Shown here: positions 34,575 through 42,973 of the stretch, in pieces | Position numbering within the stretch: the stretch's first letter is position 1 | Layout of the letters: every line of letters begins with the position of its first letter | Assembly (NCBI RefSeq): GCF_000422825.1 | Contig: NZ_AUGU01000017.1 | Coordinates: forward strand, 62,001 to 126,000 | Length of the DNA stretch: 64,000 nt | From: Nocardioides insulae DSM 17944 | GTDB taxonomy: Bacteria; Actinomycetota; Actinomycetes; Propionibacteriales; Nocardioidaceae | Direction: 5' to 3' | Position numbers and translations under genes: made by a program | The notes under the pieces: generated by a model | Told to the model about the DNA's origin: nothing | The model's database searches: none | The model's input: only the letters and a program-made list of their open reading frames with translations

Positions 34575-35785
34575 CGCCCGGCATCGCGCTCCGCGACGTC
34601 GCCGTCGTCCTCGCTCTGATCGGGGCGATGGTGGCGGAGGCGTTCTGGTTCCCTTACGACGACCAGCAGCTCACCTGGCTGACCTGGGTGCTCGTCGTCG
34701 CCACCGCGCTCCCGGCCCTGGTCAGCCGGACCCATCCGGTGGCGGCCCTGATCGCCAGTTCCCTGATGCTGTGGCCCACCACCCACCTGTGCCCGATCGT
34801 GCAGACCTCGCCGTTCGCCGCGATGGTCGCCGGCTACTGGCTCGCCCGCACCCGCGGTCGCCGCGCCGCCGGCATCACCGTGCTCGCGATGGTGCCGTGG
34901 GTGCTGTTCCTGCTGGGCCACGGCGGCACCGAGAAACTGTTCAGCCTCGAGACCCCGAAGAACCTCGCCCTCATCGCGCTGCCCGTCGTGCTCGGTCTCG
35001 CGTCCCGCTACCGCGAGCAGTCGCACCAGGCCCTGGTCGACCGGGCCGAGCACGCCGAACGCAACCGGGAACAGGAGGCTCTGCGCCGGGTGGGTGAGGA
35101 GCGGCTGCGGATCGCCCGCGAGGTCCACGACGCGGTCTCGCACTCGATGGTGGCGATCAACGTGCAGGCCGGCGTCGGCTCCCACCTGATCGATCAGGAT
35201 CCGGCCACCGCACGGCAGACCCTGCTCGACATCCGCCGGATCAGCGCCGAGACGCTCGCCGACCTGCGCGGCATCCTGGGTCTCCTCCGTGAGGAGGGCG
35301 GGGCCGCACCCACCGAGCCGACGCTCACCCTCGACTCGCTCCGCGACCTGGAGTCGACCTGGCGCGCCGCGGGGCTCGACCTGGATCTGCGGATCGAGTT
35401 GGACGGGCAACCGCTACCGGCCGGGGTGGCCGGTACGGCGTACCGCGTCGTACAGGAGGGGTTGACCAACGTGCTGCGGCACGCCCCCGGCAGCCCGGCC
35501 CGGGTGTCCCTCACTCGGGCCGGTGAGGGCCTGACCATCGAGATCGCGGACCGGGGCGGTGAGCGTCCCGGGGAGGTCCCCGGCACCGTGCCCGACGCTG
35601 TTCCCGACGCCGTCCCCAACGGCAGCGGGGTGGGCCTGCGTGGGATGCGCGAACGGGTGCGCGCCCTCGGCGGCGCCCTCGATGCCGGTCCGCGACCGGA
35701 CGGAGGATGGCTGGTCCGGGCGCGGCTGCCGATGCCGAGCCGGCACCGGTCCGGAACCCCCCTCCCCCACGCGGAGCGGACATGA
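34571..35785 (+). CDS. DesK/NarL-type sensor histidine kinase
   Basis: 404 residues from a GTG at 34571 that overlaps the MMPL stop (GTGA). About five hydrophobic segments span 8-145, then a coiled linker and the HisKA_3 helix ERLRIAREVHDAVSHSMVAINVQ with phosphoacceptor His186. The HATPase domain shows VVQEGLTNVLRHA and GLRGMRERVRALGG. Between them the ATP lid carries an odd Pro/Val/Asp-rich insert with repeated VPDA (nucleotides about 35574-35624). It should phosphorylate the regulator that overlaps it downstream. Confidence 0.94.
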   Translation: MTPGIALRDVAVVLALIGAMVAEAFWFPYDDQQLTWLTWVLVVATALPALVSRTHPVAALIASSLMLWPTTHLCPIVQTSPFAAMVAGYWLARTRGRRAAGITVLAMVPWVLFLLGHGGTEKLFSLETPKNLALIALPVVLGLASRYREQSHQALVDRAEHAERNREQEALRRVGEERLRIAREVHDAVSHSMVAINVQAGVGSHLIDQDPATARQTLLDIRRISAETLADLRGILGLLREEGGAAPTEPTLTLDSLRDLESTWRAAGLDLDLRIELDGQPLPAGVAGTAYRVVQEGLTNVLRHAPGSPARVSLTRAGEGLTIEIADRGGERPGEVPGTVPDAVPDAVPNGSGVGLRGMRERVRALGGALDAGPRPDGGWLVRARLPMPSRHRSGTPLPHAERT

Positions 35786-36483
35786 TCTCGGTCCTGATCG
35801 CCGACGACCAGCCGATGGTGCGGGCCGGTTTCCGTGCCCTCCTCGACTCCGAGGAGGACATCGAGGTCATCGGCACCGCCGCCGACGGTCTGGAAGCCGT
35901 CGAACTGGCCGCCGCCACCCACCCCGACGTCATCTTCATGGATGTCCGGATGCCTCGGCTCAACGGTCTCGAGGCCACCGCCCGGATCCTCGCCGACCCC
36001 GACCTGAACGGCACCCGGGTCGTCGTGCTGACGACCTTCGAACTCGACGAGTACGTCTTCGGCGCCCTGCGCGCCGGGGCATCCGGGTTCCTCCTCAAGG
36101 ACATCGAACCGCAGGCCCTCATCGACGCCGTCCGCGTCGTCGCCGAGGGCCACTCACTGCTGGCACCCTCGGTGACGAAGGTCCTCATCGAGGCGTTCGT
36201 CGCCTCGCCGCCCGCCGGCGCGACACCCCCGTCCGGTGCCTCGCAGGTCGAGGTCGCTCGGGAGAGCACCGCCCACCAGCTCGACGCCCTGACCCCCCGC
36301 GAGCGAGAGATCCTCGCCCTCGTCGGCACGGGCCTGTCCAACCGGGAGATCGCCGGCCGCCTCGTCCTCAGCCCGCTGACCGTCAAGACGCATGTCTCCC
36401 ACCTGCTGCTCAAGCTGGACGCCCGCGACCGCCCCCAACTCGTCGTACTCGCCTACGAGACCGGCCTGGTCGGCTCGACCTGA
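35782..36483 (+). CDS. NarL/LuxR-type response regulator
   Basis: 233 residues from an ATG at 35782 overlapping the kinase stop (ATGA). The receiver has Asp8-Asp9, phosphoacceptor Asp54 in IFMDVRMPRLNG, TTF and LLKDIEP. After a flexible linker rich in Pro/Ala/Ser, LTPREREILALVGTGLSNREIAGRLVLSPLTVKTHVSHLLLKL is the LuxR-type DNA-binding domain. The gene ends a tightly overlapped unit MMPL, kinase, regulator, so the system may control the exporter it is transcribed with. Confidence 0.95.
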   Translation: MISVLIADDQPMVRAGFRALLDSEEDIEVIGTAADGLEAVELAAATHPDVIFMDVRMPRLNGLEATARILADPDLNGTRVVVLTTFELDEYVFGALRAGASGFLLKDIEPQALIDAVRVVAEGHSLLAPSVTKVLIEAFVASPPAGATPPSGASQVEVARESTAHQLDALTPREREILALVGTGLSNREIAGRLVLSPLTVKTHVSHLLLKLDARDRPQLVVLAYETGLVGST

Positions 36484-36683
36484 CCGTCGGCTCGGTCTCC
36501 CGCCGGGTTCTCCGAGACGGCCCATTCGGCCTGCACGGGGAGGTGGGAATCGGCCCGCGGCACCGGCTCCTCGTCGCGCCCGGTCACGACGCCACGCCCG
36601 GCCGCGACCGGATCTCGCCCATCACCGTGACTGATTCCAGTGGAGAGCTACCCGGGTCCGGACGGGCGTCGTAACGTCCAGAC

Positions 36684-37466
36684 ATGGCGGACTTCGAGCA
36701 GGTGGACATGCGTGGCTCGACCTTCCGCGACGTGTCACTGACAGGGTCGCGGCTCGAGGAGGTCGACCTGAGCGAGGTGTTCGTGCGCAACGCCGACCTG
36801 GGCGGATTCACCGCCCGCGGCGCCCTGCTGCGAGGCGTCGAGCTGGACGGTCTGATCGAGGGAGCCCTCCTGGTGAACGGCGTCGACGTCGCACCGCTGG
36901 TCGAGGCCGAGCTCGACCGGCGCTACCCGGATCGTCCGCTGATCCGCGACCAGTCCACCCCAGAGGCGTTCCGGACGGCCTGGGCCGCGATCGAGGCACG
37001 CTGGGAGGAGACCATCGGCCGCGCCCGGACGCTCCCGCCGCAGACCCTGCACGTCCGGGTGCGCGAGGAGTGGTCCTTCAGCGAGACCCTGCGTCACCTG
37101 CTGTTTGTGGTCGACGCCTGGCTCAAGCGCGCCGTCCTGCACGACCCCGCGCCGTACGACCCGTGGCTGATGACCTTCGCGGAGATGGGCGAGGTCGCCG
37201 GCGTCCCGGAGCCGCCGGACGTGGCCCCCTCGCTGGACGAACTGTGGAGCCGGCTGGCCGAGCGGATGACCTTGGTGTCGGAGACCTTCGCCGCTCTCAC
37301 CCCCGACCAACTGGGCGGCAGTACGACGGTCACCGGCGACGGGTATCCCATGGCCGGGGAGTACCCCATGGTCCGCTGCCTCAGCGCGGTCACCCTCGAG
37401 TTCTGGGAACACCGCCTCATCGCCGAGCGCGATCTCACCGCCCTGAGCGGATCCACCCAGCACTGA
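36684..37466 (+). CDS. Pentapeptide-repeat/DinB fusion protein
   Basis: 260 residues. Residues 1-60 show a short pentapeptide-like ladder (QVDMRGSTFRDVSLTGSRLE, then VDLSEVFVRNADLGG), with a hydrophobic residue every fifth position. Residues 85-255 form a DinB four-helix domain: WAAIEARWEETIGRA, WSFSETLRHLLFVVDAWLKRAV with a His, and VTLEFWEHRLIAERDL with a second His, both plausible metal ligands of DinB/YfiT proteins. DinB-type proteins include thiol-dependent S-transferases. The Met at 36684 is the natural start. It is flanked by a response regulator gene 200 bp upstream. Confidence 0.82.
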   Translation: MADFEQVDMRGSTFRDVSLTGSRLEEVDLSEVFVRNADLGGFTARGALLRGVELDGLIEGALLVNGVDVAPLVEAELDRRYPDRPLIRDQSTPEAFRTAWAAIEARWEETIGRARTLPPQTLHVRVREEWSFSETLRHLLFVVDAWLKRAVLHDPAPYDPWLMTFAEMGEVAGVPEPPDVAPSLDELWSRLAERMTLVSETFAALTPDQLGGSTTVTGDGYPMAGEYPMVRCLSAVTLEFWEHRLIAERDLTALSGSTQH

Positions 37467-37547
37467 GCGGGCCGCCGTCAACCGGATCGGCCACCTGCGC
37501 GTCTTCCTCGTGTCTGACCACCCGGCCCACCCGTCCGAGGAGCGATC

Positions 37548-38270
37548 ATGCGAGGCAGACGCAGATGCCGCGCCGTGCTCGGGCTCGTCGCCGCGACGAC
37601 CCTGCTGACGGCCTGCGGTTCCGGTACCGGCGGCGATGCAGGCCCCGCGCCGGGCCCAGTTTCAGGCCCCGCTTCAGGCTCCGCTCCAGGCGCAGATCCG
37701 GGCACGCGCAGCGCCGGTGCGACAACCGCCCCCACCTCCGGGTCGCCCCCCGCACGACGGACCGGGACACCGACACCCGTCGGAGCGGCCGGCGGGGAGC
37801 TCCCTCGGTTCTCGTCCGTCACCGCCGAGCAGTTCGCGCAGCAGAAGGGTGCCTGGGATCTCGTGCTGCGCGATGTCCGGGTCGGCAGGCACGACGGCTT
37901 CGACCGGGTGGTGGCCGAGTTCCGGGGCACCGGCGTCCCCGGCTGGGCCGCCCACTACGTAAGGACGCCACGAGCCGAGGGCAGTGGCGAGATCGTGGAG
38001 GTCCGCGGGGACGATGTCCTCGCGGTCAGCATCTCCGGTGTCACCTTCCGCCAGGCCTATCCCGACACCCCGGCGGATCTCTTCCGCGGCGTCCGGCACT
38101 TCTCACCCGAGCGAGGCGGAGCCATCGAGGACGTCAATGTCCTCGGGGTGTTCGAGGGGTACAGCCAACTGTTCCTCGGCGTCGACGGCGGCGCTGCCCC
38201 GTTCCGGGTCTTCGCCCTCACCCACCCCTCCCGCCTGATCGTCGACGTCGTCGATGTCGAGGACGAGTAG
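37548..38270 (+). CDS. Lipoprotein with an AMIN-like domain
   Basis: 240 residues from an ATG at 37548, preceded by GAGGAG. The lipobox TLLTAC puts the lipid on Cys23. A long Pro/Gly/Ala/Ser linker, with repeated PGPVSGPASGS-type units (about 30-80), carries a C-terminal domain of about 150 residues that looks like the AMIN-like fold of actinobacterial lipoproteins: WDLVLRDVRVGRHDGFDRVVAEF, a YVRTPR loop, and a terminal FRVFALTHPSRLIVDVVD. The role is not known; AMIN-like domains bind cell-wall material in other proteins. Confidence 0.78.
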   Translation: MRGRRRCRAVLGLVAATTLLTACGSGTGGDAGPAPGPVSGPASGSAPGADPGTRSAGATTAPTSGSPPARRTGTPTPVGAAGGELPRFSSVTAEQFAQQKGAWDLVLRDVRVGRHDGFDRVVAEFRGTGVPGWAAHYVRTPRAEGSGEIVEVRGDDVLAVSISGVTFRQAYPDTPADLFRGVRHFSPERGGAIEDVNVLGVFEGYSQLFLGVDGGAAPFRVFALTHPSRLIVDVVDVEDE

Positions 38271-38486
38271 TCGGCGAACAACTCGGGCAGCACCGACCGC
38301 GGTCGTTCGACAAGAGTGTCTTGAGGACAGGTGGGTGACGCCCAGCCAGCGGCCGCCGCCTGCCTGGTACTCCTGACCGCATTCGGGATGCCGGCGCAGG
38401 CTGCCGCCGGCCGTGGGGAGAACCCGGGTCGCAATCGGGTGCTTAGGCTGGGAGAGTCGTCCCCCACCACGAACCGAGGTGCCCGC

Positions 38487-38804
38487 GTGCCCGCCAGCCG
38501 TTCCGCCCGACAGAGGAAGGCCAGCGCCGAAGCAGGAGCACTGGCAGTGGTCCGCATCGACGTGAGCCCCGACAACTCCTTTGCCTACAAGATCTCGTGC
38601 ACGCAGTGTGAGGTCCCGCGCCCAGGGACCGGCACTCGCGCCTGGAGCACCCGCCGTCCCGGCGAGGACAACGGCTACATGGCCGCGATGGATCGATGGA
38701 TCCTCCACCTCACCTCCAAGCACCCCGACGCCGCCGCCCCGTGCCTGAACTACCTGCCCGAAGCCCGCGAACGTCTCCAGAACCGACGCGACGCCCGGAG
38801 CTGA
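38487..38804 (+). CDS. Small CxxC-containing hypothetical protein
   Basis: 105 residues from a GTG at 38487 with GAGG about 6 bp upstream. A strand region AVVRIDVSPDNSFAYKISCTQCEVPRPGTG carries a CxxC, and a later Cys lies in HPDAAAPCLNYLPEA together with a His in HLTSKHPD, a possible zinc site. There is no membrane segment. The family was not recognised. It sits immediately before a decayed gene fragment at the edge of the lower-GC region. Confidence 0.55.
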   Translation: MPASRSARQRKASAEAGALAVVRIDVSPDNSFAYKISCTQCEVPRPGTGTRAWSTRRPGEDNGYMAAMDRWILHLTSKHPDAAAPCLNYLPEARERLQNRRDARS

Positions 38805-38811
38805 GAGCCTC

Positions 38812-38985
38812 GCCATGGTACTCGGCACCGCGGTAGGACCCGGCCGGACCCAGCGCGTCGGGCAGGATCACCCCGATCGCGGACTACCAGGTCCACCACG
38901 GCCGGGTCGTCGTACCGTTCGAGCTGGGTCGCGACGACACGACGGTGGTGGCACTCGCCACCGACCCGAGCGATCTCGGCTACGC
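38812..38985 (+). pseudogene. Decayed gene fragment
   Basis: Between the small CxxC protein and the lower-GC gene, one frame reads WYSAPR, a stop (TAG at 38834-38836), then a well-formed protein-like stretch including GRITPIADYQVHHGRVVVPF and TVVALATDPSDLGYAR before it loses sense near 38990. It has no start or end of its own. The pattern of short strands resembles the C-terminal beta-sandwich of some glycoside hydrolases, but this is only an impression. It may mark where the downstream gene was inserted. Confidence 0.4.
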
Positions 38986-40482
38986 CCGATCAGAGGTATC
39001 CCCCGTCGGGTGCGGCGCATCCACTTGGGGATCTAGGTGGATTGAACTGCGCTCGGCTGTGGCCTCCGATGCATCCGAGCCGGCGTGCACCTCCGTGCCG
39101 TGGACCTCTGGGGCAGCTTCAGGCGGCTGGGGCTTCGGTGCAGCTGGAGGCTCGGCCCCGTCTTGCGACGACAGCGCAGTAGAACTCAATGCCGAGCGTT
39201 GCTCGCGCGGCGGTTCGACTTCGTCGCGGAGCTTGGGTGGCGCTGCGGCCCATGCCTTCACGTTCTGGACGACTCCCTCGTAGAAGACGTCGAGCGCCTC
39301 GACGACGGAGTCGATGAAGGCCCCTCTACCGCGGCCACGCTTGGCTCCCATGGGCACGGACTGGGCGATGGTGAAGGACTTGAAGTCCCGGGTTGGATCC
39401 TGAATCAACACAGCGGGGTCGTCTCGGACGACGCTGAGCAGTTCGGCTGCTCCGGCTCCCCGTTGGTTGAGCACCGCGGCCTCGATCCGCAATGCTCCGG
39501 GGGCTTCCTTCAGCTGCCGAACTAGCCAGTTGACCCGCGTCGTGGGTCGACCGGTCTTCGGGGCGTCGACGACGAGTTCGCATGTCACCTTCGCGGCGCG
39601 GAGGTCTGCAGTGACCTTGATGTCACCGACCGTGTCCGGGATCCGAAGACTCCCGGACAGGGTGCCCGTGTCGACGAGCAACGTCTTCAGCGCCAGCGCG
39701 CGCAGCGACGGGTCTGATCGTTCCTTCCTGCTCAACTGGTGCGTCACGTCTGTGCCCAGGCGACGGCCCAGGTGGAGTGAGGCATAGCGCAGCAGTGCGT
39801 CGAACCGTGCAACGACTTCTGGGATCGTCTTGTCGTTCCCTCGGAGGGTGCCTTGGCCGACGGCCTCGCGCAGCGGGACCCAGTCGCCACCCATGTCGTC
39901 GAACTCGAGCGCACCCGACTTCGGGTGCTCTAGATAGCGGATCAGTTCGCCGAGGATCCATGCCTGGTCAGGGTCGGAGACTCCGCGGTGCTCCTTCTGG
40001 AGGACGGCGGTGCTGAGGATGTCCGCCCAGGACAGGTGATGCAGGGAGACCTTGCGGAGCTTCCGCTTGTCCACGTTCGTCGGGTGCTGCACTGGGCTGG
40101 GCGGGATCTCGTTCGAGATCGTCAACAAGGCGTCGAAACCCTGCTCCCGCGCGATGTCCAGATAGGCCTCGAGCTGGTCACCCGACAGCTCGTTCTTACC
40201 CGTCTTCACCTCCACCAGCGCCACCCACGAACGTGTGCCACGCGAGACCTTGATCAGGCCATCGGGTCGGAAGTCCCGCTCGCCGAGCTTGAATGGCACC
40301 TCGATAAAGGTCTCGACGTTGCCGGCCGGAGCACCTAGTGGCGCCAACGTCGAGCGGCTGAATTCCCGGACAGCGGCCAGAACCGCAAGGAGTGCCGAAG
40401 TTGCTCGCCGTTCCTGCTCCTCCGCCCCGGAGATCCCCGAAGTCGGGATAAGGCGAGCAGCGTGCCACGTTTCCTCCGCCAT
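38980..40482 (-). CDS. Protein with a PD-(D/E)XK-like core, actinobacterial stress-type family
   Basis: 500 residues from an ATG at 40482; upstream ATGs at 40536 and 40599 give longer forms but the family-like start is at MAEETWHAARLIP. Residues 60-110 hold the nuclease-fold core: RPDGLI with Asp74, VALVEVKTGKNELS with Glu91 and Lys93, and QLEAYLDIA with Gln103, a D...ExK...QxxxY pattern. Then come DKRKLRKVSLHHLSW, a domain of strands near 330-400, and a disordered Pro/Glu/Ala tail. GC is visibly lower than in its neighbours. No methylase or helicase is adjacent. A DNA-cleaving role is inference only; similar proteins are often labelled stress-response. Confidence 0.75.
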   Translation of the reverse strand: MAEETWHAARLIPTSGISGAEEQERRATSALLAVLAAVREFSRSTLAPLGAPAGNVETFIEVPFKLGERDFRPDGLIKVSRGTRSWVALVEVKTGKNELSGDQLEAYLDIAREQGFDALLTISNEIPPSPVQHPTNVDKRKLRKVSLHHLSWADILSTAVLQKEHRGVSDPDQAWILGELIRYLEHPKSGALEFDDMGGDWVPLREAVGQGTLRGNDKTIPEVVARFDALLRYASLHLGRRLGTDVTHQLSRKERSDPSLRALALKTLLVDTGTLSGSLRIPDTVGDIKVTADLRAAKVTCELVVDAPKTGRPTTRVNWLVRQLKEAPGALRIEAAVLNQRGAGAAELLSVVRDDPAVLIQDPTRDFKSFTIAQSVPMGAKRGRGRGAFIDSVVEALDVFYEGVVQNVKAWAAAPPKLRDEVEPPREQRSALSSTALSSQDGAEPPAAPKPQPPEAAPEVHGTEVHAGSDASEATAERSSIHLDPQVDAPHPTGDTSDRA

Positions 40483-40618
40483 GTCCGCACGATACGGCGA
40501 GGCCCCGCCAAGTCTCACCACGTTCGCGGGAATCATCAAGCGATAAGCACCTGGCAGACGCGCATACAAGGGCGTCTGAGGGCCGGTATCGGAGGTCATC
40601 CTCGCGCTTGAGAACGAG

Positions 40619-41221
40619 GTGAAGCCGCGGTGGCGCGGAGATCGACGACAGGATCATCCGCGTAGCGTCGGGGACTCCGAGCCTCGTCGCGTTGGCGGCG
40701 AGCACGACGAGACCCGCGACGGTCGCCGCGATACGAAGAGCGACGCCGCTCCGGTCGCACCTGGCGTGCTCGTGGCATCGGTGGTGCTGTGGGGGGCGGC
40801 CATCGGGGCGGGACTCGTGGAATTCGGCGTCGCGATGAGCGATGCCCTCCGTAGCGGCGCCGGCGATGCCGGTCTTGTCGCACAGGCCGCAGTTCGATTG
40901 GCCATCTACGCCGTCGCGGCGCTATTGGTCCATCGACTCGCCGTCGGCCGTCGACACGCACGCCCGATGATCACCGCCCTGCTGAGCGTGATCGGACTGG
41001 CGGCGATGGTGGTCCCGGTCGCGGTCGAGCTGGCGGCGGGTGGCGGGTTCTATGCCACCGTCAGCGACGACAAGGGGGCGTTGTTCTTCGCGGCGCGAGG
41101 CACCCACGTCGCGGCGGTCGTGGCAGCGACCGTCCTGATGTACCAGCCGGCGGTGACCCGCTGGTTGGCCGCAACGGCCGAACATCGCCGTACGCCGCAG
41201 CGCGTGACGACCAGCACCTGA
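40619..41221 (+). CDS. Four-helix membrane protein of unknown function
   Basis: 200 residues from a GTG at 40619; the first 45 residues are polar and Arg-rich, so a later start is possible. Hydrophobic helices lie near residues 47-68, 84-104, 116-137 and 160-178, and the loop GGGFYATVSDDKGALFFAARGTH faces out. The family was not recognised. It is divergent from the PD-(D/E)XK-like gene and convergent with the acyl-CoA synthetase gene; a small hairpin, CGTGGT and ACCACG at 41243-41257, lies between. Confidence 0.6.
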   Translation: MKPRWRGDRRQDHPRSVGDSEPRRVGGEHDETRDGRRDTKSDAAPVAPGVLVASVVLWGAAIGAGLVEFGVAMSDALRSGAGDAGLVAQAAVRLAIYAVAALLVHRLAVGRRHARPMITALLSVIGLAAMVVPVAVELAAGGGFYATVSDDKGALFFAARGTHVAAVVAATVLMYQPAVTRWLAATAEHRRTPQRVTTST

Positions 41222-41319
41222 ACCGCGAGCCCCAGCGCGGCCCGTGGTCTCACCACGCCCAACGCGGCGACGTGGCCCGCTCGTGTCGCAAACCCGGACA
41301 CAGGACGGACGGAGAGCGC

Positions 41320-42882
41320 TCAGTCCCGCTCGCGCAGGACGTTCTTCTGCACCTTGCCGGTCGAGGTCTTGGGCAGGGCGCCGAAGACGATCTCGCGGGG
41401 GATCTTGAACCCCGCCAGTCGGCCACGGGCGAACTCGATCAGGCCCTCCACGGTCACCGAGGAGTCCGGGGCCACCTGGACGAACGCCACCGGGACCTCG
41501 CCCCAGGTGGGGTGGGGGCGGCCGACCACGGCGGCCTCGTTGACCTCCGGGTGCTCGGTCAGGGCGCGCTCGACCTCCACCGAGGAGATGTTCTCGCCGC
41601 CGGAGATGATCACGTCCTTGATCCGGTCGCGGATCTCGACATAGCCGTCGGGATGCATGACTCCCACATCGCCGGTGCGGAACCAGCCGTCCGCGGTCGT
41701 GGCCCGCGCGGTGGCAGCGGGGTCGCGGTAGTAGCCGAGCATCACGGTGTTGCCCCGGAGGATGATCTCACCGCTGTGCGCTCCGTCCGCCACGACGTCC
41801 GCACCGTCGGCGTCGACGACGCGCACCCGGTGGCCGGAGATGTTGGTGACCCCCTGGCGGGCGATCAGGGCGGCACGCCTCGCGAGCGGTTCGGTGCTCC
41901 ACTCCGGCTTCGGGATGCAGACCACCGCAGGGCCGAAGGTCTCGGTGAGACCGTAGAGATGCTCGACGCTGATGCCGACCGCATCGAGCTTGGCGATCAG
42001 GGCGGGCCACGGCGGGGCACCGCCCGCGAAGACCCGCACCTCCGTCTCCAGCGGCAGCTCGAGGGGTACGGCGGACTGCTCGGCGAGCAGCATCGCGAGC
42101 ACGGTGGGCGCCGCACAGAAATGCGTGACCCCCTCGGCCATCGCCTGCCAGATCGCGGTGGGGTCGATCCTGCGCAGACAGCGGTGGGTGGCACCGGCAG
42201 CGGTGACCGCCCACGGGAAGCACCAGCCGTTGGTGTGGAACATCGGCAGCGTCCACAGGTAGACCGATCCCACCGCCAGTCGGGCGTGGTAGGCCATCGC
42301 CAGTGCTTGGAGATAGGCGCCGCGATGGTGGTACATCACGCCCTTGGGGTCGCCGGTGGTGCCGCTGGTGTAGTTGATGCTCAGCAGGCCGCGCTCATCG
42401 GTGACGGGCACCGCGAGCGGCTCCCGGCCGGCCAGCGACGCCTCGTGTTCGACATCGGTGATCACGAGCGGCTCGGAGCGGGCGAGGGCGACGGCGTTCG
42501 CGGCGAGCTCGGTGAGTTCGCTGTCCACCAGCAGCACGGTCGCGCCACTGTGATCGAGGATGTGGGCCACCTCGACGGCGGCGAGCCGGGTGTTGAGGGC
42601 GACCAGCACGGCACCGCACAGGGGCACGCTGTAGTGGGCCTCCAGGAGCAGATGGCTGTTCGGCGCCAGGACCGCCACCCGGTCACCGGGACTCACCCCT
42701 CGATCCGCGAGCAGCCGGGCCGACTGCCCGGCCCGGGTGTGGAACTCGGCGTAGGTGCAGGTGAAGTCGCCGTCGAGGATGGCGGTGCGATCGCCGAAGA
42801 CCTCGGCCGCACGGCGCAGGAAGCCCACCGGCGTCAGCTCCTCGAAGGCAGCGGCCATCGGTGCGCTCGGCTCGTGCTCCAT
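41320..42882 (-). CDS. AMP-binding acyl-CoA synthetase
   Basis: 520 residues from an ATG at 42882, decided by a perfect GGAGGAG 4 bp upstream that itself overlaps an in-frame ATG at 42894. The adenylation core shows YTSGTTGDPKGVMYHH (ATP loop A3), PMFHTNGW, a YGLTETFGP (A5), GWFRTGDVG (A7) and DRIKDVIISGGENIS (A8), and KTSTGKVQK with the C-terminal catalytic Lys. It should activate a medium- or long-chain fatty acid to its CoA thioester. It lies 91 bp downstream of the MpaB-like gene on the same strand. Confidence 0.94.
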   Translation of the reverse strand: MEHEPSAPMAAAFEELTPVGFLRRAAEVFGDRTAILDGDFTCTYAEFHTRAGQSARLLADRGVSPGDRVAVLAPNSHLLLEAHYSVPLCGAVLVALNTRLAAVEVAHILDHSGATVLLVDSELTELAANAVALARSEPLVITDVEHEASLAGREPLAVPVTDERGLLSINYTSGTTGDPKGVMYHHRGAYLQALAMAYHARLAVGSVYLWTLPMFHTNGWCFPWAVTAAGATHRCLRRIDPTAIWQAMAEGVTHFCAAPTVLAMLLAEQSAVPLELPLETEVRVFAGGAPPWPALIAKLDAVGISVEHLYGLTETFGPAVVCIPKPEWSTEPLARRAALIARQGVTNISGHRVRVVDADGADVVADGAHSGEIILRGNTVMLGYYRDPAATARATTADGWFRTGDVGVMHPDGYVEIRDRIKDVIISGGENISSVEVERALTEHPEVNEAAVVGRPHPTWGEVPVAFVQVAPDSSVTVEGLIEFARGRLAGFKIPREIVFGALPKTSTGKVQKNVLRERD

Positions 42883-42973
42883 CGACTCCTCCATCGGCTG
42901 CCAGTGCTCCCATCGGGCGGGGTGGGGTCGGCCCGTCCGACTCCTCCCGACCCACTGTCCCGCATCGGCACCC

